The notes beneath the pieces were generated by a model. That model was not told where the DNA came from, did not search any database, and was given only the letters and a program-made list of their open reading frames with translations. Below are positions 1 through 8,963 of a stretch of 16,483 nt of DNA, piece by piece (position 1 is the stretch's first letter; the number at the start of each line of letters is the position of its first letter). A program made the position numbers and the translations under genes. This DNA is from Dictyocoela muelleri (Eukaryota > Microsporidia): assembly GCA_016256075.1 (NCBI GenBank), contig SDVU01000252.1, positions 1 through 16,483 of the forward strand, given 5' to 3'.

Positions 1-26
1 AACCCAAGATAAAAAGAATAAATTAA

Positions 27-170
27 CAATTCAAAATTTATTTTCTGGAAAAATTAAGAATAAACAGCCAAGAAAAAACTCTTATTACACTTATCGAAAA
101 CTATGAAAATTATATTGATTTTGAATTTTTTGAATATATGGAAAATGAAATTAAAATAAAATTATCATGA
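27..170 (+). CDS. possible 3' end of an unrecognised coding region
   Basis: An open stretch of 47 codons ends at a TGA at 168-170. The protein reads ...SQEKTLITLIENYENYIDFE then FFEYMENEIKIKLS. Its alternation of hydrophobic and acidic or basic residues looks more like a protein C-terminus than chance AT-rich sequence. A stop lies in frame at 24-26, but a neighbouring frame is open from base 2 to about 100, so the reading may shift frame or begin outside the window. No family is recognised. It points towards the Merlin relic on the opposite strand. It could equally be random open sequence, because stops are the only constraint seen. Confidence 0.25.
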   Translation, partial: QFKIYFLEKLRINSQEKTLITLIENYENYIDFEFFEYMENEIKIKLS

Positions 171-270
171 TTGATTATTTATTTTAATTTTTAAATTTCA
201 AAAATTTTATTTAATTATTCAATTTATTAATAACCCCTCGTTATTTTTTCGGATTTTCACCTTTTAATAA

Positions 271-299
271 CCGAAAACTCACCGAAGGTGAGTTTTCGG
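271..299. repeat. perfect 13-bp hairpin
   Basis: CCGAAAACTCACC (271-283), a GAA loop, then the exact reverse complement GGTGAGTTTTCGG (287-299). It lies just past the point where recognisable Merlin transposase sequence stops. It is much richer in GC than its surroundings. It is not followed by a T-run typical of a terminator on either strand. It may be a terminus or footprint of another element. Confidence 0.8.
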
Positions 300-304
300 G
301 CTGC

Positions 305-499
305 CTTTTCTACTGTTGTATTTTCTTTTAAAAAAAATCCCACATCAATTTCTACTATTTTCAACGATTATTTTATTCGTATTCCCCCATTCGTTCACTG
401 GTTTCTATTACATGATCGCAAATTATCTCTTCACAAGATCTGAATAACTACTTACAGTATGCCTATCAAGAATTAATTTATAAGCAATCTCTATGAAAC
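305..499 (-). pseudogene. Merlin/IS1595-like transposase relic, catalytic-domain part
   Basis: Minus-strand translation gives IEIAYKLILDRHTVSSYSDL, a helix-turn-helix-like segment. It is followed in shifted frames by EIICDHVIETSERMGEYE and KIVEIDVGFFLKENTTVEK. The last block matches the start of the IS1595/Merlin DDE core, usually written VEIDES-F-KRKYNRG, with the first catalytic Asp in VEID still present. There are two frameshifts and further stops, and the rest of the DDE domain is missing beyond about 305. The helix-turn-helix part (422-499) duplicates 2188-2266. The N-terminal part of the same kind of transposase lies beyond the MULE at 2188-2450, so this is probably the distal piece of an element split by that insertion. 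The family call rests on motifs only. Confidence 0.6.
422..499. repeat. direct repeat flanking the MULE, left copy
   Basis: About 78 bp, running from ATTATCT to TATGAAAC, matches 2188-2266 in the same orientation with a handful of differences. Both copies encode the same transposase segment (Y-[KE]-L-x-LDRHTVSSYSDLV). It is far too long for a normal MULE target-site duplication of about 8-11 bp. Confidence 0.8.
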
Positions 500-534
500 C
501 GTTTGAACCAAAATGGGCCAGAGGTTTATTTTGG

Positions 535-590
535 TAAAAACGGTACAAATGGGACAAAAAAGAGTAGATTTTTTTAAAAAAATATCATTA
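535..590. repeat. MULE terminal inverted repeat, left
   Basis: It shares three blocks in the same order with the reverse complement of about 2117-2180: GTAAAAAcG-t-CAAA, GGGACAAAAA and a T7A7 tract followed by TA. The right copy has an extra 7 bases or so between the first two blocks. The blocks are well conserved but the spacers are not. Confidence 0.55.
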
Positions 591-774
591 TTCCCAATGT
601 TAAGAATAAATTAATTTTAAAATTTATATAAAAAATTTAAAATTAAATAAAAATTTTTAATTAACAGAAAATTGCAATTCCTTTAAAAATGTGAAACAGA
701 AAAAACATTCAATAAAATAAAATTTTATTTAATTTAATATAATAGGTCATTGCAATTAAACTTAAAAAACTCAG

Positions 775-2035
775 ACAATCTTTTCGCAATATTTTCGGTA
801 GATATTAGTCACTTTTTCTATTTTATCATTAAATTTTTGAGTTTTAGAACCAAAATTTTTTAATATATCTGCTATTCCTTTTTGTTGAACATGTTCCTGT
901 GTTCTCATAAGAATTATCAGCTTTATAAATGCGATTTTCTTTTTTTAATAAGCTATAAAAGGCTCTGTTGTATCTTTCTCATAAATTTGTTGTCAAAGGT
1001 ATTTTATCAAAAATTCTATGATAACAATTTATCATAATTCTTCTCTCTGGTATAAAAAGAAAATTTCGTTCGAAATAATCAAATATTCTTATTCCGGGCA
1101 ATGGATCATTAATTTCATTAATAAATTTATTTTTTAATTCGTGAAAAGATTTAATATTATCATTTTTCGGTATAAAACATGTAGCGACTATCATTTTCAT
1201 AAAGAATCTGAATTTTTTGTCATTTTTATACATTAAAAGCAATTTTCTTTTTGTATTACCCTCCAAATACATGACTTAAATGAAATAAGCAAATGTATAC
1301 ATCTGTTGAAACGAATGTAGATTTAATTGCATTTATTGGCGCCTGTTCTAAATTGACAATAAAGGTCGTTAAGTATTTCCTGTTTTTATCAACTCTTGTT
1401 TCTTTTTGAAAAAATGCAATAAGTTTTATCGGTTTTTTATGTAAAAAGCCATAAATAATTTGAAAAAAAATTGCTATATATTTTTTAATAAATTATATAA
1501 ATTTGATTAAATTCCCTCGTTCCCATCTTAAATGTTCCATCACCTAACCACGTATCAGAATTAGTCAAATAATTAATTTTACTTTGGTAAAAAAATATTA
1601 GTATTCGTTTATCATCATCTAAACCCGAATCATATTGCAAGAATTTTTCGCCCGAAATTGTATTTTTTAATTCCTCTAAGATATCAGATGTCATTTCATA
1701 ATGATAAAAAATGGTTGTATCTTCTTCTTTTAAAAAATTTTTTGTACTTTGTTTTTTAGAAAGATGTGAGATTTCTGAAGATCAAGTTCTTTAATAGCTT
1801 CGGATATGATTTAATATGTATTAAAGTGTGATTCTGAAGCCATAATTTGCATTTTATCTATTTTTATTTCTTTCTTTATATCTGCTTCTGTCAACTCTAA
1901 ACAAGTGTGAAAATTTTTATCTTCAGATATAACATTATATCCCATATCCGTGACGATATGTGTATTGAATTGTTTTCGATTTTACACTTCCATTTTATAT
2001 TTAATTTTCCCTTATTTTAATGGTAAATATTTGAT
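775..2035 (-). pseudogene. MULE transposase with FLYWCH-like zinc finger, broken
   Basis: Reading the minus strand from 2035: NKGKLNIKWKCKIENN, then in another frame NTHIVTDMG...NFHTC, which fits a FLYWCH zinc finger (W-x-C ... H-x-C). Next come a helical linker (EISHLSKKQSTKNFLKEEDT) and the MULE core TWLGDGTFKMGTREFNQIY, where D in LGDGTF is the first catalytic acid. The segment PIKLIAFFQKETRV and the conserved NLEQAPINAIKSTF...ICLFHLSH block (C-x2-H of the family) follow. The C-terminal helical part FRFFMKMIVATCF...FDYFERNFL occupies 979-1272, with a probable tail to about 775. The order and spacing match the family. At least three frameshifts and several stops are needed to follow it, so it is a relic. 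No start codon can be chosen. Confidence 0.8.
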
Positions 2036-2116
2036 TTTTAAAATTTATTTTTTGTTTGTTTTTTTGTGTTTTGATTTGTATTATGTAATTTTTTATATTT
2101 CTTTGCTCATAGTAGG

Positions 2117-2180
2117 GGTATTTTTTTAAAAAAACTGCCAAATGTTTTTGTCCCTAATGTGTTATTTGGACGTTTTTTAC
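2117..2180. repeat. MULE terminal inverted repeat, right
   Basis: Its reverse complement aligns with about 535-590 over three ordered blocks, including the T7A7 palindromic tract. Just outside it begins the right copy of the 78-bp direct repeat. Confidence 0.55.
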
Positions 2181-2187
2181 AGAAGCC

Positions 2188-2266
2188 ATTATCTTTCTTA
2201 CAAGATCTGAATAACTACTTACCGTATGCCTATCAAGAGTTAATTCATAAGCAATATCTATGAAAC
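2188..2266. repeat. direct repeat flanking the MULE, right copy
   Basis: Same-orientation counterpart of 422-499. This copy continues smoothly into the upstream part of the Merlin-type transposase. The left copy continues into the downstream part. That is the pattern expected if the target segment had been duplicated when, or before, the MULE went in. Confidence 0.8.
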
Positions 2267-2450
2267 TCATTCCTTTGATATACTTGTACATTATTTGAAA
2301 AATTTTGTCATATTAAGATTACAACCTTAGAATATTGTATTATTGTGTAAACTTATTGAAAAATTGCATATTCTTCTACATGTCCAATAAACACCGTCAT
2401 GCGATTGATTTCGTTTTATGATTTTAAATCTTATGTTTTCTTGTTCTGTT
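2188..2450 (-). pseudogene. Merlin/IS1595-like transposase relic, N-terminal part
   Basis: Minus-strand reading gives ENIRFKIIKRNQSHDGVYWT followed by CRRICNFSISLHNNTIF, then MTKFFK...IMYKYIKGMSFIDIAYEL and LTLDRHTVSSYSDLVRKIM. The DG-x-YW-x-C-x3-C-x4-S arrangement is the zinc ribbon at the start of IS1595/ISXO2-like (Merlin) transposases. The segment after it is their helix-turn-helix. There is at least one frameshift and a stop in the linker. The gene is cut at the MULE boundary. Earlier coding sequence might reach about 2560, where only short readable stretches remain. Confidence 0.6.
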
Positions 2451-4014
2451 TTATTTTATAAAGATATTTGGGCCTCCTTTTGTCTTTTACTACATCCCTC
2501 ACAATAAATACTGGTAAATATCAGCCATCGTCGAGGCAGGAAACTCATTTGCGGAAATGTATATAAAGAATATTGTGTAAAGATAACTCTATGTTATTTT
2601 TAATGACAAAATTTCTTCTTCGATATTATTTTCTCTTCATTAACTATATTGTATTTTGAAATTATAACCATGTAAGGGTAAAAATATTTTTTTAAAAAAA
2701 ACCTAAAATCTCAAAAACGACCTAAAAGCGCTACCCGAACTATTTTAATTTGCACGTTAAATTTTTAACCGCTTTAGGATAAGAAGAATATAGATCAGTT
2801 ATTAGAAAAGATCATATTCTAACAGGATCGGATAAAAATTTGTCATTGTAGATATCTTGTTGTTTTTTTACGATTTTAACATCGGTTCACCACTTGATTC
2901 TTAATTATTTTATTTAAACATGTACAAATCGGTATATTTTCATACAATTTGATGGCGAATATATAAATGTTTATTTATAAATAACCTTTCACCAATTTGA
3001 GCGAGAAATTGCTTGTCCAATAGCTTATTCCTATATGCTTCCATAATTGAAAAAAAATAATTACAGTTGTCTCTTATTTTTTGGAAACTCTTTTTAGAAA
3101 TACCACATCAATTAGTATTCCTTCTCATAATCTCTGAAAAGTATTTTATAGATTGCAAGAAAATAAGAGTTAAAAGGTATTTTAGGAGTAGATAGAAAAT
3201 TGATAAACATAAATGGCTTTAATAAATGCCATTTTTTGCTGTATATTTATAGCAAATTGTTTGAATAAGAAGAGTATGCAATTGAAATTTCTCGGCTTTT
3301 ATATTTCATATTATTCTAAATCGATCAACCTATACTCCTTTAAAAAATTTTATGGAAGTTTTTTTTGTGATAAATAAATTTAGTGTTTTTTACCTAACAA
3401 ACAACAAATTTTTCTCATGAATATTTTTTATTTTATATTTCTTTAAGCTGTAAAACAGCACACAAAAAGTTGGGGGTTTTACAGCCTTTATTCAAAAAAA
3501 ATAAAAAATTGTTTAGACTCAAAATAAAAAAATCAAAAAAATACTGTTTTTTTACGTTTAGGCTCTTTTTTCTGGTTATAGACTTTTTTATGTGTTTTTT
3601 ATACCTGTAGTGTCTAACATGCGGTAGCGAGTAATTAATTGTGACCTTATGCTTCATTCGATAAAATAAACACGTTACAATATTTCAATAAGCATCATAA
3701 TATCAGTGTTTTTGTTGATATTTAGTTTTTTTTTCTTTACATCGAGTTATTTTAGTTGCGTACCATCATTTCTAGTCTTGCACAAATAATAACACAACTT
3801 ATGGGTCAATAAAAGATATTCAGGTAGTGGATTAACTTCGATTATAACTAGTCCGAAAAAAAAACATAATATTAAATCAGTTAAAAAAGGCAAATATCTC
3901 AGTAAATTATGCTAGTAATTTACTAATAAAATAAAGATATACCGATGTACATTAAAAGTTTTGAAAATTTTATAATTTACTAACTAAGCACAACAATAAA
4001 ACAACCTTTTTCGT
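2451..4014. other. AT-rich stretch without recognisable genes
   Basis: I see no convincing coding sequence on either strand. A 74-codon open frame at 3433-3657 (minus) is Lys/Phe/Leu-rich low complexity and is not supported. The stretch holds small hairpins, such as AAATGGC/GCCATTT at 3211-3234 and the one listed at 3445-3488. It also holds a T7A8 tract at about 2687-2702 that resembles the tract in the MULE ends. Any 3' tail of the adjacent LINE would fall at its right edge, but no clear A-tail is visible there. Confidence 0.6.
3445..3488. repeat. nested inverted repeat
   Basis: AAGCTGTAAAAC (3445-3456) is matched by GTTTTACAGCCTT (3476-3488) as its reverse complement with one extra base. 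The left arm also contains a small perfect hairpin, GCTGT-AAA-ACAGC (3447-3459). No element is attached to it. Confidence 0.5.
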
Positions 4015-5738
4015 CCACGATTACAATCTATAAACCCGGCGAGTTGTCGCCAACCTTGGTACAGACCTTTAGTTCTGTGAAGTCTTCATTTTGAGACTAA
4101 ATCACTTCTGACAGGATCTGCATCCTAATCGAAAAGACCATAGTTAGGTATGACGCCGAAGGAATCAAAAAACGTAACAGTACCGGTAAATGAACATCCC
4201 ACATCGATCAGAGTCGAGTCATCACGGGATTTGTTGATCTTCTGACCTCATTAATGCAGAGGTGACCGACGATTCTGCCATTACTTACCTATAAGCCGTG
4301 CCTCTAGTTGAATAAAACCGTCTAAAAAACAGAGGAAATGTAGAAGGGTCTCTTTGACGTTATTCTCACAAAATACGCAGGTTTCTTTATATACCTCTGA
4401 AATACGGCCGTAACACGTTTGTTGATTAGTCATCTGGAAAAACTCGACCCTTAATTTCATCAGGGTGTTCCTGTCTCGCTATAAACTGCCTTATATACAA
4501 ACCAACTTGTAAATTCTTGCAAACCGAAATATTCCATGTTCAAATTCGCAAGCTTTCCGTAAATTTAGAATTTTACTTCGAGTGGTGTTTGTACGGCGTT
4601 GATGTATATGCACACGTGCTTCGGCTATACCCAAGCTTACGTCAGATATAAAAGATACGTTTTTTAATATACCTGTGGAACCAACTTTCTGTCCAAGTCA
4701 TCCAAGTGGTTTTTCAGTCTTTAAACTCTGTTGACAATAAATTCGCCATGTACGTTTAGACTGACTCCGTTTTGCGTAAGCTCTAATTCGTGCCACTGCT
4801 GCTCGAATAGACACTGGTGAAGATTCAATTATTCGTAGACTACGGCTCTACAGAAATTGTTTGGTGCCGATAATGTATCTTTAATAGCATTATCGACAAC
4901 TTTCTGTAAAGGTCTGACTCAGAGGTCAGAAATTCCGTAGAGCTCAGATCCGTATGTTGCTATTGCAAAAGAAAAACCTTGACAAACAGTGACTTTATTG
5001 GCTGTGGAACATATTTTTTCCTTAGGAATGGCTGCTTTGATAAATTAGCCTTGCGGGACTTTCCTTTCTAATCAGTTATGATGTCGAGATGTTTCATTTA
5101 TTATCGATCCCAAATTCTTAATAAATATCAACATCAACTCTCTGCTGCATGGAGCCAGATAAGTTAAGGGTATATTTACCGTCGTTCACGATAAGATTTC
5201 CACACTTCTCATGTTTGTCGCATATATTAATGGAAACACCAGTCATCCGCTCTAGCCTGATATTGTTGCAATTTATCTGCCGAATACGCAAGTAAAACTG
5301 CATCATCAGCAATTAAAAGCGCCGGAATACTTTCGTCTCTAATGTAAATACCACACAAATCAAAAAATAAGACATTGATGTACAGTTTGAAAAGCATAGG
5401 AATAATTGAACATCCCTGAATAACTCCAAATTCGTACAGAAATGACTCACATATAGATCCCAATACTCTTACGGTAGACTTTGGGTCTATGTAGAGCGCT
5501 TATATTTAACGATATAATTTCCCATGGAAACCAGACGCTTCAATTTGAAAAGAAATCCTACATGTGGTATTATGTCATATGTTTCAAGAAAAAAAGTAAA
5601 GCAACAAAAGTAGTTTTCCCATTAAGTTGTCTCCTCTTTAGAATTTAATAAAAACACGTCGCTTCGCATAGAGATTCTTCTAAACGTCTAAACCCAGCAG
5701 CTGCGTTTATGAGAATCTTCTTCTCCACCCGTGTATAG

Positions 5739-5785
5739 CCACTAGTTCCAAATCCACCTAGTTCCAAATTCCACTAGTTCAAAAA
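5739..5785. repeat. iterated end motif of the MITE, left
   Basis: Three tandem versions of CCACTAGTTCCAAAT: one exact, one with an extra base (CCACCTAGTTCC) and one ending TTCAAAAAT. The right end (6171-6202) carries two inverted versions. Repeated end units of this kind are commonly transposase-binding sites, which is inference here. Confidence 0.7.
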
Positions 5786-6202
5786 TATTATAAGATATCG
5801 TTAATACACTTTAAATAAGTTAATCAATATTAATAAGTTATAAGTAAAAAGTATGAATTGAAATTATTTTTTAAAAAAATTAGAATTCTTTTTTGTAACA
5901 TAGTAAAGAGGAATTTGAGATTAACTCAATTTTTTATAAGGTTTCTATCTCTGAATTTATAAGTCTTATATTACATCGAAAAAATAAATAATTCAATCGT
6001 GATAGAAATCTTAAGAAGAATGAAATAAGCCTACTGTAGCCTTTATTTAAACATGTTAACAAAAACGAACTGTAAGTTTTTTAAACAAAAATTTCAATTC
6101 AGACTTTTTGCTATTAATTTATTAATATTTATTTTACTTATTTAAAGTGTATTAAACAATATCTTATAATAATTTGGAACTAGTGGAATTTGGAACTAGT
6201 GG
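5739..6202. mobile_element. fold-back MITE inserted in the LINE reverse transcriptase
   Basis: A 464-bp non-coding element that is nearly one long inverted repeat. Its left end CCACTAGTTCCAAAT is mirrored by the right end CTAGTGG read in reverse. The match continues inwards through TATTATAAGATAT-GTT-AATACACTTTAAATAAG, AAAAAGT-TGAATTGAAAT and TTCTTTTTTG-TAACAT, and less well to the centre near 5960-5975 (TTTCTATC / GATAGAAA). Each end starts with an iterated CCACTAGTTCCAAAT unit, about three times on the left and twice on the right. The LINE reading resumes on both sides. The target duplication is unclear: TA is present on both sides (5733-5734 and 6206-6207) but is not conclusive. No transposase is present, so it would depend on one elsewhere. 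Confidence 0.85.
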
Positions 6203-7849
6203 GTCGTAACCCTTCTCCTCACATATTCAGAGACTCTATTGGCAACCTCATTACTAATAAGTTTACATGTGGTATTGATCAGAGATATCCCTTGATAGTT
6301 ATCACATCGGATAAAGTCCCCTTTCTTAAGAACTGTAACTATCACCGAGGTGTCCCATGTCTAAGGAATTTCACCTCTCTCAAACACAGAGGTAAGTAGA
6401 TGGTAGATGCATCGTGATAATGGCTTATACATCTGATGTCTTCTTGAATTGTTTTCAAGAAGTCTACAGGAATCCCATCTATCCCTGGTGCCTTTCCTCG
6501 TTCAGTACTTTTTAAGACAACGAGTACTTCTTTTCAGTTTAGACTTTTATTACAGCCATCAATATTATGATTGTCCATCTGAAGTTCTCCATAAAAATAT
6601 TCATTCTTACTATGTTCCAATTGGTAAACGATGAGCTCTCGGAAATGCTCCTTCAATGTTTCACCATACTCTTCTCGTTTAAAATTTTTCTCTACTATCT
6701 TGTTAAAAGTATTCTGTTCAAAAATGGCGCGATTTCTATGCGTATGTGAACGAATCTAATACCACAGTTCACGTCCTTGATTTTTCATAATACTCTATCC
6801 CAACACTTATATAACCCTATTCTCGTTTCTTACGATCTAAAATTTTCATGGAGTTCGCAGTATTCGATAATTCAGCATAAGTTGACGCATTGAAATCTTC
6901 ACTGTCGTACAAGGCGAAGTAATACTTTCGTTTGAGTATAGCCTTTCTGGTATCTTGACTATATAGAGATATTCGCTTTTCTCTTTTCTGTCGCAGAATC
7001 AGGTGTTCAGAAGAGAGTTCCTTCATTTGCTCCTGAAAGGTACTGTGGAATTCCTCTATAGAATTAGAATAACCAGAAATTATATCCCATTTCTCTGAGG
7101 AAGCGATGGCACCAACTACTTTTACATCTTGGACCTTCTTTCTATCAAAGATAAAAAACTTTTTGACGGGTCTCAACAAAGACAAATTTAATGTAGTATC
7201 ACTGGGTAGTGTCAGAGATATTCCAACTGCGTAAAAACTGTTTGTATAGAATAATACTTCTCCCCATAGATGCAAAGAAGTCTATACATCTTCCCATTCG
7301 TCTCGAGTTGCTACGTCGATTTGGAGAACTAAAATCAAGAAAGTCCACATTTAGATATAAGTTCTTACGAAGAAGATTCTTGTTAACCTGTCAGGGTTTC
7401 CGTTCATATCTCCAACCAGAACTACATCGTAAAACTTCGACTTATGTTTTATTTGTGTAGAAAACATTATACCCTTCTAAGCGCCGCTTTCCTCATCTCG
7501 CCTGTATTGGGGATATAAACGTTTAACACCAGAAGTGTAAATGGTTTTTTATCATGATCAAGGCCTTCAAAAAACTCCTGCTAAGAAATTGTTTCAGGTT
7601 TGTACTCGCTAAGCATCAATCCGCTCCCATTCTTGATCGCCGTAGCTAGACCTCGCGATCCTTCACTGCTTGACTTTCCGGCATTGATCGTCGCATAGCC
7701 TGGTAAGAAGAACTTCTTGCATTTGTAGATAAGATTTTCCTGCAGACACACGATAACCGGCTTTCTTATGTCAATTAGTGGACAGATGTCTTCTTTTTTA
7801 CTAAATGCCCCGTTTATATTAAGCGTCAACGTTTTGAGTCTGTCTTAAA

Positions 7850-8963
7850 TTTCACCTATAAAATGATAAGGTGTTTACCCAGAGTTCTCACGCTACTTAG
7901 TAAAGAGCTTGACATGACCACCCGATTTGTCAATCGTCCTGATCGTTGTTTCTTTATTACTCACGTAACTCGTAAAGTCAACATATAAGTCGAAACGTTT
8001 GTCATTGTTTCTTTGCCTCACTCTTCGAACGCTTAGGAAGACGAAAGGTATACCATATAACAAACAACGTACCGACTTTGTGAATAAACTGGATAGTTTC
8101 TAAAGGCCAAGTTTGACTACCTTTTCCCCATCTTTTGGAATGTTCCTATGTTATTTCTTGTACGGCGGGATAGCATAGGTACTTTAGCCAGAGGATGGGT
8201 TCATTATAGAGCTCTGAAACCAACAATGACATTAGATCGAGCTACTTCATAACATGCATCATAGAACAGGTCATGATAAAAAGTCTCGGTCTTGGAAGCA
8301 TATACCCTTCCAAGTATTTTTCCGAACCATTTGAACATAGATGGTGCGAAGTGATAAGTGATCGCCGAAGAGAGCCTATTCATAAGGGCCTTCACATGTG
8401 CGATTCTTATCTCATCATTGGATTCCTCATATGATGTCTCAAAGATTAAGAAAACTCCGTCGAAAGAGCCCGGAAAATCCCGAATCGACCCTAAGACAGT
8501 ATTATTGGCAAGTATTTTTACGTAGTTTCCTTCCAGGAAACCTACGTGCATAACTTTTGACAAGTTAATTCCTCCAGCCTTGAGAAATGCTCAGAGATGA
8601 ACAAGTAGTTTGCTTTTAGGCCCCCAAAGTATACAAGCTTGACCGTATAACCTCGAAATGTGTTACTCCGGCCGATACTTCTATGCATTTTGATATTAAA
8701 AGCTCCACAGATATTTTTATCTTCTAGTTTCCTTTTTGGGAAACCATCCTGACATTGCTTATTGGCACCTTAAGGTTATTATTCGTGCCTTTGATAGTGA
8801 CAGCGACAGCTTTCTGCTTGTCAGCCTTATTTACAGAGGAATAAAGCCTTGTATTATATCTGCTGGTAACGGTTTTGGCGGTTTTTTTCGTCGATAACTC
8901 ACACCAGCAACTTTAGCACTCAACAAATCATTTCAAGTTAGTTGAGATCGCTTGTTTGAAGAT
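7850..8963 (-). pseudogene. LINE interior between ORF1 and the endonuclease, degraded coding sequence
   Basis: Codon-like sequence persists in shifting frames. One block (about 8860-8730) reads RLYSSVNKADKQKAVAVTIK then GTNNNLKVPISNVRMVSQ. A 119-codon open stretch at 8204-8563 starts MSKVMHVGFLEGNYVKILAN and ends SNVIVGFRAL. A final block reads GIPFVFLSVRRVRQRNNDKR then FDLYVDFTSYVSNKETTIRT (about 8075-7950). Base composition matches the rest of the LINE. I recognise no domain. By position it would be the second half of ORF1, or a region between the two reading frames. The 119-codon stretch is kept here as part of the element and not as an independent gene. Confidence 0.5.

Larger units (their letters stand above)
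500..2187 (-). mobile_element. Mutator-like (MULE) DNA transposon, degraded
   Basis: A FLYWCH-MULE type transposase relic (about 775-2035) lies between imperfect terminal inverted repeats. The left end (about 535-590) reads GTAAAAACGGTACAAA...GGGACAAAAA...TTTTTTTAAAAAAATA. The right end (about 2117-2180), read on the minus strand, gives GTAAAAAACGTCCAAA...GGGACAAAAA...TTTTTTTAAAAAAATA. The outer limits are set by where the flanking direct repeats stop, and the exact terminal bases are uncertain. The element appears inserted into a Merlin-type transposase gene. Stops and frameshifts in its gene show it is not autonomous. Confidence 0.7.
4023..7844 (-). pseudogene. LINE ORF2: endonuclease and reverse transcriptase, broken
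   Basis: The endonuclease begins KTLTLNINGAFSKKEDI (Asn of motif I) and continues with IVCLQENLIY (catalytic Glu in QE). It goes on through VLNVYIPNTGEMRKAALRR, then VVLVGDMNGNPDRLTR (the GD-x-N motif) and RSWNISD near 7200, in place of the usual SDH end. The linker ends in YSQDTRKAILKRKYYFALYD. Reverse transcriptase blocks are SVIVTVLKKGDFIRCDNYQG and ISLINTTCKLI (about 6350-6260), FFLETYDIIPHVGFLFKL (motif A region, about 5600-5540), FGVIQGCSIIPMLFKLYIN (motif B, about 5425-5370) and ALLIADDAVLLA (motif C, about 5325-5290). In the motif A region the first catalytic Asp appears to be replaced by Phe; the ADD of motif C is kept. The C-terminus has CVFCENNVKETLLHFLCF, resembling the late zinc-binding segment of many LINEs. 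A stop sits at 7845-7847 just upstream, and no ATG start is visible. Frameshifts and stops are frequent. Confidence 0.85.

Noticed and set aside
3433-3657. 74-codon open frame on the minus strand
   Set aside because: Lys, Phe and Leu low complexity typical of AT-rich sequence, with no family features and an internal hairpin.
3721-3738. T-run as the A-tail of the LINE
   Set aside because: It is about 280 bp beyond the last LINE-like sequence, and T-runs are common in this region.
6190-7460. Several plus-strand open frames of 60-83 codons
   Set aside because: They lie opposite the LINE reverse transcriptase and endonuclease, whose minus-strand reading shows real motifs.
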